NCBI GenBank assembly: GCA_023333565.1
Contig: JAJKFH010000102.1
Coordinates: 3,224,001 to 3,288,000 of the forward strand
Source of the DNA: Puffinus mauretanicus
Taxonomy: Eukaryota; Chordata; Aves; Procellariiformes; Procellariidae
DNA: 64,000 bases
Direction of reading: 5' to 3'
The notes beneath the pieces were generated by a model that did not search any database, was not told the DNA's origin, and saw only the letters and a list, made by a program, of their open reading frames with translations. Position 1 is the stretch's first letter. Each line of letters opens with the position of its first letter. This document shows, piece by piece, positions 61,201 to 64,000 of the stretch. Made by a program: the position numbers and the translations under genes.

Positions 61201-63838
61201 AGTATGAAGAGTCAAGTGCAGTTCAACACCATTATACTGTACCTTTAGAGAAGGCAGCATCTGCTAAGACTGGCCATCAGCCTGTAAAACGTCTGAGGAG
61301 GAACAGTTTGCCCTGACAACCCCACTTACCTGGGCAGGGGTTTTATGATGTCTAACTGCAATCTCTTTAATCTTGGGATCATCCAGCAGCACAGGGTCCC
61401 CTGGCTTGGCCCTATTAAAAACAAAAGCCAGGATATTGATAGTCGAAAGGTATCAGCTTCCCTGCGGGAAGCCTGGCATTTTGTGTGAAATAATTTGCGA
61501 CAAAGCAACAGCACTTTTCTCATTATACCTGCATTATTTACATCATTTGCCTCAAAGATTCAAGTTGCAAATGTATTGTTCTGTACACAGAAAGGCTGCA
61601 ATGCTTTCTTACCATGGGCGGTTAGGAGACCCAAGGGGGCTGTACGCAGTCACGGCAATCCCTTTGGATTTACAATACTTGATCAACTTTTCCTGGGTTA
61701 GGTACGGATGACATTCAATCTGCAAGCACAGAAACACGGTGGTTGACACAGAGGCAGATTGTACTGAGCTTCAGGGCATAACTAACACTTTAATTCTTCT
61801 TGGATGTGAAGATGTGAAAATGTGAAGAAAAGACTCCCAATATGAGGATTAAAATCTATCTTATAAAAAAGTTATTCATGTCACAGCAATATCTAGCCTG
61901 GCACAGAAATAGGGCTTCCTCATGCTACATATTACACAAAGACAGTGAGAAATAGATGAGAAGAGTGAAAGTGCTGTCTGTATCAGGAATCAGGGAAATC
62001 AGTTCTTCCTGACCTTCCGGGGAGCAGGACTGCATCTTCAGAGGGGCAGCTCAGAATACCTGAGGTTTAGTTTCTGCTCCGCATCACCCAACCTCTCCTC
62101 AAGGAGTCTCCCCAACTCCTGAAGACACCTGGGGAGATGAACCTCCATAGGTTAGCTCAGATCATAGAATCATAGAATCACAGAATCATTAAGGTTGGAA
62201 AAGACCGCTAAGATCATCGAGTCCAACCATCAACCCAACACCACCATACCCACTATACCATGTCCCTAAGCGCCTCATCTACACGTCTTTTAAATACTTC
62301 CAGGGATGGTGACTCAACCACTTCCTTGGGCAGCCTGTTCCAGTGCTTGATAACCCTTTCGGTGAAGGTAATGGATATTTTCACTTTTTTCTAATGTCTC
62401 CATGTTGAGACCAGCCACTCGGGCAAGACGTCCTTTAACTGGAAACAACAGGAGCCTACATGGGGATGCAGCTCAACTTGCCACAAGCCATAGTATGACC
62501 ACAGGGCTATGTCTACACTGCATAACGTAGCACCATGCATATACCCAGCCATTTCTAAATGCTATAGCTTTGCTACCAGGCATGGTGACATGAAATCCAT
62601 GTACAGTAGTTTATTTAGACCTGAGCTAGGCTAGGCAACCACTGTAATGACAGCGGTGTGGCACAGCCACACCCATGGAGAAGCAAACTGGAGTCAAAGC
62701 CTGCAATTCTTTAAAGTGTTGAAGTTGGTGCAGCTTTTAACATGGGGGTAGTTGGGTCCATCCCCATCAGAACTTTATAACCCTCGATAAAATTTTTCCA
62801 AGTCCTATGTCCCCCTTGTGCTAAGCCTGGCCAGTGCACACGCTAGCCCCAAGCCCAGCACCGCAGCGCAGCAGCACAGGCAGCACCGTGCCTGCACGGG
62901 ACCCGGTGTGGGGCTTTCCCCGGATATTCCCAAGCCAGCAGAGATGGGCATTCAGCACCCTCAGCCAAGTGCAAAGAAGTTGCACATGGAAGGAAGTCAG
63001 AAGGTCCTGATGCCCCTCCTGTTCTGTGATTTCATTCATGAGGTAAGTGGTGAAAATTTGTTATATAATTGTAGACTTCAACCCTCCTTTTTATAATGAA
63101 GTTTAGTGAAATGATTTATTTTATGTTGAAAGATAAGTAAGTCCAGTGAATGAGTTGGAGCGTTCCTGTACATTCCCATGCCTGTGCAGTAGCTCGCAGT
63201 GGGGATTTTGCTGGTTATCCCAGGGCTGGCAGAAATGGCCTGTGGCAGCTTGGGCTGTGACACTGGGAGCGTGAAAGAGGACGTGTGGCAGAAAGTTGCA
63301 AGGTCTTATACAAGGTAACGGATATTTTCACTTTTTTCCAATGTCTAAAAATGAAATATTCTCATCTGTTTCATATTACTGTGATATGAATAATCCATAC
63401 TGCTTTGTATGGTAATGCTCTCAAATCTCCACTGCATTATATACACACAAGTCTACAAAACAGTTTTCTGTTGAGATCCCTGTCAGCTAAAAACCATCAA
63501 CACTCACACCATACCAAAGCCTTGCATATTGCAGGCACTACTGATCTGAAGGGACTTTCAGACAACAGAGATACCTAGTGCTTTGCAAGATCTTTCCATG
63601 ACACCAAAACTACTTAAAGGTTGTGGCGGAAGTCAGTTTTAGAGCTGAAGCGTAGCAAGAATATATTTAGGAATATTCCAAGGTTAGTTGACATCAATGG
63701 AAATAAAAATCTCACCTGGTTATTTACCGGCTTGTATTTTAGACCCGGCTTGTTCAAGATTCTTTCAATCTGCTCATGGTTAAAGTTGGAGATACCAATG
63801 GCTTTTACCAGACCATCATCCACCAGCTCTTCCATGGC
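58206..63838 (-). CDS. Aldo-keto reductase, AKR1B (aldose reductase) family, C-terminal half
   Basis: A cytosolic monomeric NADPH-dependent reductase of aldehydes and ketones with a TIM-barrel fold. The last six coding exons on the - strand are 63838-63716, 61719-61613, 61411-61330, 59664-59581, 58670-58588 and 58248-58206. They join in phase to about 173 residues, corresponding to about residues 143-316 of the usual 316. Visible family features: GISNFN (cofactor amide contacts), AYSPLG (Tyr that stacks on nicotinamide), RPW (active-site Trp219), IPKS and the conserved Arg of the NADPH loop, and DYPF near the end. The catalytic Tyr/Asp/Lys/His lie in upstream exons outside the window. The tail ...DYPFKAEY and KYKPVNNQ resemble AKR1B10 more than AKR1B1, so the paralogue is left open. 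No internal stop or frameshift. Confidence 0.95.
58249..58587 (-). other. AKR1B intron
   Basis: 339 bp between donor GTATGT and acceptor TTTTCAG on the - strand; nothing else is seen. Confidence 0.9.
58588..58670 (-). CDS. AKR1B exon with C-terminal loop
   Basis: 27 codons + 2 nt: [20 protein letters not shown] then WRAVPVL. The acceptor has a long C/T tract. Aligned to human aldose reductase NRNWRVCALLSC, the position of reactive Cys298 is Val here and that of Cys303 is Ala. This loop determines substrate and inhibitor specificity in the family. Confidence 0.94.
58671..59580 (-). other. AKR1B intron
   Basis: 910 bp; no repeat or exon is recognised. Confidence 0.9.
59581..59664 (-). CDS. 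AKR1B exon with NADPH-binding loop
   Basis: 28 codons: [20 protein letters not shown] then QRIEENIK. Lys262, Ser263, Arg268 and Glu271-Asn272 (human numbering) are kept; the Val-Thr that follows KS in human is Asp-Lys. Donor AAG|GTGAAG, phase 0 on both sides. Confidence 0.95.
59840..60414 (-). mobile_element. Solo LTR of an avian endogenous retrovirus (ERVL-like)
   Basis: It begins TGTCCTGGTTTCTGCTGGGA on the - strand and ends ...CCACGACA, with TG...CA termini. Direct flanks 59835-59839 and 60415-60419 are both ATGTG, a perfect 5-bp target-site duplication. On the - strand a perfect CRE (TGACGTCA, 60173-60166) stands just before a TATA box (TATAAA, 60156-60151), and ATTAAA (59973-59968) can serve as polyadenylation signal, giving a U3-R-U5 order in the sense of the host gene. 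No internal retroviral coding sequence remains, so it arose by LTR-LTR recombination. The family assignment rests on memory and the 5-bp duplication. Confidence 0.93.
60151..60173 (-). promoter_or_regulatory. LTR core promoter: CRE plus TATA box
   Basis: TGACGTCA at 60166-60173 and TATAAA at 60151-60156 (- strand), spaced by 9 bases. Typical of an LTR U3 promoter; activity is unknown. Confidence 0.6.
61330..61411 (-). CDS. AKR1B exon, 27 codons
   Basis: The first base completes Trp (W219 in human), then [20 protein letters not shown] and HHKTPAQ. It corresponds to human [20 protein letters not shown]. Donor CAG|GTAAGT. Confidence 0.95.
61412..61612 (-). other. AKR1B intron (short)
   Basis: 201 bp, donor GTAAGA, acceptor TTTTTAATAG. 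Confidence 0.9.
61613..61719 (-). CDS. AKR1B exon with active-site Tyr and Trp segments
   Basis: 35 codons + [22 protein letters not shown] then [22 protein letters not shown] and AYSPLGSP are family signatures; Tyr209 stacks against the nicotinamide ring. Acceptor GTGCTTGCAG. Confidence 0.96.
62161..62364 (-). mobile_element. CR1 LINE 3' fragment
   Basis: The + strand starts with three ATCATAGAATC-like repeats, the reverse complement of the CR1 3' end, followed by AAGGTTGGAAAAGACC and GTCCAACCATCAACCCA, typical of CR1 3' UTR. It stops recognisably after CCCTTTCGGTGA. Only about 200 bp remain, without coding part. Confidence 0.93.
62365..62399. repeat. 35-nt repeated word, copy 1
   Basis: AAGGTAATGGATATTTTCAC and the next 15 bases; 33 of 35 positions equal 63312-63346. 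It lies exactly at the 5'-truncated end of the CR1 fragment. Confidence 0.85.
63312..63346. repeat. 35-nt repeated word, copy 2
   Basis: AAGGTAACGGATATTTTCAC and the next 15 bases, same orientation as copy 1, 947 bp away, without recognisable CR1 sequence beside it. Confidence 0.85.
63716..63838 (-). CDS. AKR1B exon with GISNFN cofactor motif (first seen in window)
   Basis: 41 codons: [40 protein letters not shown] and Q. Acceptor CTCATTAG on the - strand, donor CAG|GTGAGA. Ser159, Asn160 and Gln183 (human numbering), which hold the nicotinamide amide, are all present. The Glu/Ile pattern after NH resembles AKR1B10. Confidence 0.96.
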
Positions 63839-64000
63839 CTAATGAGTAAGGACAACCAATGTGTATTTATGAGGTGGTATTACTGTCAACTACACTATTC
63901 TATTTCCCTAAAGCTAGTGACAAACCAACAAACAACCCACGCTAGATTAAATAATAGTATCTCAAATTAAAAAAAAAAACTAAAATCTTTGCACCTTGTA
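63839..64000 (-). other. AKR1B intron, continues beyond window
   Basis: AT-rich sequence before the acceptor on the - strand. The exons encoding the first ~140 residues, with the catalytic tetrad, must lie beyond position 64000. Confidence 0.85.

Larger units (their letters stand above)
59665..61329 (-). other. AKR1B intron carrying a solo LTR
   Basis: 1665 bp, of which 575 bp are the LTR at 59840-60414. A CArG-like CCTTAAAAGG is present at 60654. No further exon. Confidence 0.9.
61720..63715 (-). other. AKR1B intron with CR1 fragment
   Basis: 1996 bp. It contains the CR1 copy at 62161-62364, a 35-nt repeated word on both sides of a GC-richer stretch (62818-62960), and no recognised exon. 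Confidence 0.9.

Noticed and set aside
62818..62960. GC-richer stretch in an AKR1B intron as a possible exon
   Set aside because: No frame matches AKR or another family, and the flanking AKR1B exons already join in phase without it.

Overview
The window looks like a piece of a bird genome, most likely from a non-galliform lineage. Three things support this. Spliced coding blocks read as caldesmon of the chicken type, including the avian C-terminus ending LRQFEKEP. Two 5'-truncated CR1 LINE copies carry the typical ATTCTATG-like 3' repeats. A 575-bp solo LTR resembles a family I know from neoavian genomes. Gene density is low, with long AT-rich introns and short exons, as in vertebrate chromosomal DNA. 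There are no bacterial genes, operons or CRISPR arrays.

Layout. 1-23346 is intronic DNA upstream of the first coding exon I can recognise. It holds a CR1 copy (14312-14928), a diverged repeat pair and two small candidate regulatory patches. 23347-54497 holds thirteen coding exons of CALD1 on the + strand, all with GT/AG boundaries and compatible phases. Together they encode 766 residues plus stop; only the start exon or exons are missing. The large exon 25066-26086 contains an internal donor at 25468/25469 that separates the short (non-muscle) form from the long (smooth-muscle) form. The long-form segment carries 45-bp purine-rich repeats. The CALD1 3' UTR probably runs to about 56105.

After about 1.6 kb of intergenic DNA, an aldo-keto reductase of the AKR1B (aldose reductase) family lies on the - strand, tail to tail with CALD1. 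Its last six coding exons (58206-63838) are present and its upstream exons lie beyond the window. One of its introns contains the solo LTR, in the same orientation as the gene and flanked by a perfect 5-bp target-site duplication (ATGTG). Another intron contains a second CR1 fragment.

The two genes have unrelated roles. Caldesmon is an actin/tropomyosin/calmodulin-binding regulator of contractility and the cytoskeleton. The AKR1B enzyme is a cytosolic NADPH-dependent carbonyl reductase. I see no previously undescribed multi-gene system. The points most worth a second look are the solo LTR promoter inside the AKR1B gene, the non-standard splice acceptor of one caldesmon exon, a tandem NAGNAG acceptor at the terminal caldesmon exon, a 132-bp intronic direct duplication, a CpG-rich block in the last CALD1 intron, and the loss of the reactive cysteine in the AKR1B C-terminal loop.
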